Source of the DNA: Thiomonas sp.
Lineage (GTDB): Bacteria > Pseudomonadota > Gammaproteobacteria > Burkholderiales > Burkholderiaceae_C
Direction: 5' to 3'
Assembly (NCBI GenBank): GCA_027451915.1
Contig: DAIDHU010000444.1
Span: forward strand, 1 to 7,809
DNA length: 7,809 nucleotides
Shown: piece by piece, positions 6,286 to 7,809 of the stretch
How the letters are laid out: every line of letters starts with the position of its first letter
How positions within the stretch are numbered: position 1 is the first letter of the stretch
Notes under the pieces: generated by a model
Database searches by the model: none
What the model saw: only the letters and a program-made list of their open reading frames with translations
What the model was told of the DNA's origin: nothing
Program-made: the position numbers and the translations under genes

Positions 6286-6293
6286 AGTATACT
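6286..6293. promoter_or_regulatory. Self-complementary -10-like element between dedA and mutL
   Basis: The octamer AGTATACT is its own reverse complement, so a TATACT hexamer (five of six matches to TATAAT) is present on both strands: 6288-6293 on plus and 6286-6291 on minus. It is the only AT-rich spot in the 49-base divergent gap. On plus it ends six bases before the mutL ATG. On minus it would give dedA a leader of roughly 30 bases. No convincing -35 is visible for either direction. Just upstream is a direct repeat, CGAAAG at 6274-6279 and again at 6282-6287. That the element is a promoter is an inference from sequence and position. Confidence 0.5.
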
Positions 6294-6299
6294 GGGCCC

Positions 6300-7809
6300 A
6301 TGCATTCCGAAGGCCCGCTGCAGGCCCCTCTGACCGCCACCGACGAGGCCGCCGCGAGCGGCGCCGGCGCGCCTGCCCGACGGCAGGCCGGCGCCGGCCC
6401 CTACGCCGCCAGCGAGCTCCCGGCGCCGATCCGGGCGCTGCCCGACACCCTGGTTTCCCAGATCGCCGCCGGCGAGGTGGTGGAGCGTCCCGCCTCGGCC
6501 CTGCGCGAGCTGCTGGACAACGCGCTGGACTCCGGCGCCACGCGCATCACCGTGCGCCTGCAGCAAGGCGGACTCGACCTGGTATGCGTGGAGGACGACG
6601 GCTGCGGCATCGCCGCCGCCGAACTCCCCCTGGCCCTGGCGCGCCACGCCACCAGCAAGATCGCCTCGCTGCGGGACCTCGAGCAGGCTCGAAGCCTGGG
6701 ATTCCGGGGCGAGGCGCTGGCCTCGATGGCCGCCGTGGGCGAGCTGGAGATCGTCAGCCGCCGCGGCAGCGAGCCGGCGGCCAGCCTGCGCGCCGAACTC
6801 GGCCGCGTGCACGCGCCGGCTCCCGCGGCCGCCCCGCCCGGCACCTGCGTGAGTCTGCGCAGGCTGTTCCACGACATCCCCGCGCGCCGCAGTTTTCTCA
6901 AGTCGGCCGCCACCGAGGGCGGCTGGTGCGCCGAGATGGTGCGACGCGCCGCGCTGGCCCATCCTCGCGTGGCCTTCTCGCTGTGGCAGGACGGGCGCCA
7001 GACCCTGCGGGTGGAGGCCGTCGAGGACCCGCTGCGACGCCTGGCCGACGTGCTGGGAAAGGCCTTCGCCGCCGATGCGCTGCCCTTGGTCCACGACATC
7101 GGGCCGCTGCGCGTGGCCGGACTCGTTTGCCGCCCCACCGCGGCACGCTCGCGCGCCGAGGTCCAGCAACTGTTCGTGAACCGGCGCTGGGTGCGCGACC
7201 GCATGCTCGGCCACGCGGTGCGCGCCGCCTACGCGGACGTGCTGCACGGTCATCTGCAACCCCAGTACGTGCTGCTGCTCGAGTTGCCCCCCGAACGCGT
7301 GGACGTGAACGTGCATCCGGCCAAGAGCGAGGTGCGGTTCCGCGAATCCCAGGCCGTGCACCAGGCCGTGCGCCACGCGGTGCAGCAGGCGCTGGCACCG
7401 GCGCTGGGATCTCGCGCAGCCCCCGGCGACCCCGCCGTTGCGCGCTCCGATCCCGAGCCGGGCGCGGGGGACGCGCCGCGGGCGCCTCCGGGGCTGCCGC
7501 CGCGCTCCCAGGCTCCGTGGCTGCGCGCCGAGGCGCGCCAGGACACCCTGCCCCTGGGCAGCCTGATGCGCGCCTATGCGCCCCTCGATCCGAACCCTCC
7601 CACGCCGTTGCGCGAGCCGGCTCCCCCGCCGCTGTCCGGGCCGGCGCATCGCGTCGGCCTGGAGACGCCCGCGCCCGCGCCCGCGCCCGACGACGCGCCG
7701 CTGGGCCATGCGATCGCCCAGTTGCACGACATCTACATCCTGGCGCAAAACCGCCACGGCCTGGTCGTGGTGGACATGCACGCCGCGCACGAGCGCGTCG
7801 TGTACGAGC
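6300..7809 (+). CDS. mutL: DNA mismatch repair protein MutL (3' end beyond window)
   Basis: The first 503 codons of MutL, the ATPase that links MutS mismatch recognition to strand incision, are open to the right edge. The GHKL ATPase domain shows QIAAGEVVERPAS (54-66), RELLDNALDSGA with catalytic E70 and Mg-binding N74, EDDGCGI (98-104, D99), ATSKI (117-121) and SLGFRGEALAS (132-142). The transducer domain ends at VDVNVHPAKSEVRF (334-347). A Pro/Ala-rich linker spans about 365-465, and the C-terminal dimerisation domain begins near 468. The last visible residues, D492 to E503, form DMHA-x2-E-x4-E, the nicking-endonuclease motif of MutLs from MutH-less bacteria. About 43 low-complexity residues precede the conserved core (E. 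coli has about five). No ATG, GTG or TTG occurs in them apart from the first codon, so the ATG at 6300 is the only standard start. No Shine-Dalgarno is present. Confidence 0.97.
   Translation, partial: MHSEGPLQAPLTATDEAAASGAGAPARRQAGAGPYAASELPAPIRALPDTLVSQIAAGEVVERPASALRELLDNALDSGATRITVRLQQGGLDLVCVEDDGCGIAAAELPLALARHATSKIASLRDLEQARSLGFRGEALASMAAVGELEIVSRRGSEPAASLRAELGRVHAPAPAAAPPGTCVSLRRLFHDIPARRSFLKSAATEGGWCAEMVRRAALAHPRVAFSLWQDGRQTLRVEAVEDPLRRLADVLGKAFAADALPLVHDIGPLRVAGLVCRPTAARSRAEVQQLFVNRRWVRDRMLGHAVRAAYADVLHGHLQPQYVLLLELPPERVDVNVHPAKSEVRFRESQAVHQAVRHAVQQALAPALGSRAAPGDPAVARSDPEPGAGDAPRAPPGLPPRSQAPWLRAEARQDTLPLGSLMRAYAPLDPNPPTPLREPAPPPLSGPAHRVGLETPAPAPAPDDAPLGHAIAQLHDIYILAQNRHGLVVVDMHAAHERVVYE
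7667..7688 (+). repeat. Hexanucleotide tandem repeat GCCCGC in the mutL linker
   Basis: Three full copies of GCCCGC plus GCCC encode alternating Pro-Ala (residues 457-463) in the linker between the ATPase and dimerisation domains. Copy-number change would alter linker length without shifting the frame. Confidence 0.7.

Noticed and set aside
6251..6340. 30-codon N-terminal extension of DedA
   Set aside because: It would overlap the start of mutL, and the shorter start aligns with the E. coli DedA N-terminus.
5505..7790. Minus-strand open frame of 761 codons opposite mutL
   Set aside because: MutL motifs are intact on the plus strand; the antisense product is His/Gly/Arg-rich with no domain, and its end is a shifted reading of dedA.
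1..7809. CRISPR arrays, insertion sequences, tRNA/rRNA genes, toxin-antitoxin or defence systems
   Set aside because: Nothing resembling spaced repeats, transposase motifs, tRNA cloverleafs or defence domains was seen; all long segments are explained by the listed genes.

Overview
The window looks like an ordinary chromosomal stretch of a high-GC betaproteobacterium, most likely Burkholderiales and possibly Alcaligenaceae. I judge this from very GC-rich third codon positions, from protein features such as a MutL with a DMHA-type endonuclease motif, and from the xerD-ogt-queG // tsaE-amiC ... mutL gene order. The taxonomic call is an inference made without a database search. Nearly all of the sequence is coding, no gap between genes reaches 100 bases, and there are no mobile elements, CRISPR arrays or RNA genes.

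Layout. At the left edge is the C-terminal end of a glycine-rich tripartite-repeat protein (+). It converges on a leftward block of four genes: ogt (DNA alkyl-transferase), xerD (site-specific recombinase) and a MarC/YhgN-type membrane protein, with queG (epoxyqueuosine reductase) at the head of the block. These read queG -> ogt -> xerD -> marC-like on the minus strand with gaps of 15 bases, an 8-base overlap and 48 bases, so they may form one operon. Divergent from queG are tsaE (t6A37 tRNA modification ATPase) and amiC (Tat-exported cell-division amidase) on the plus strand. amiC converges on dedA (minus). dedA in turn diverges from mutL (plus), which runs off the right edge.

Functionally this is housekeeping: two tRNA anticodon-loop modification genes back to back (queG for position 34, tsaE for position 37), genome maintenance (ogt, xerD, mutL), and envelope or cell-division functions (amiC, dedA, marC-like). 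XerD and AmiC both act late in cell division, but I infer no physical link between them here.

I do not see a novel defence or mobile system. The best second-look items are small. (1) mutL, queG and ogt each have a -10-like TANNNT hexamer exactly six bases before the ATG and no recognisable Shine-Dalgarno, suggesting leaderless mRNAs; the queG and ogt sites share the 9-mer CGTAGCATG. (2) The mutL -10 lies in the self-complementary octamer AGTATACT between the divergent dedA and mutL genes. (3) tsaE carries an extra segment of about ten residues inside a markedly AT-rich patch. (4) dedA, in reverse orientation, separates amiC from mutL.
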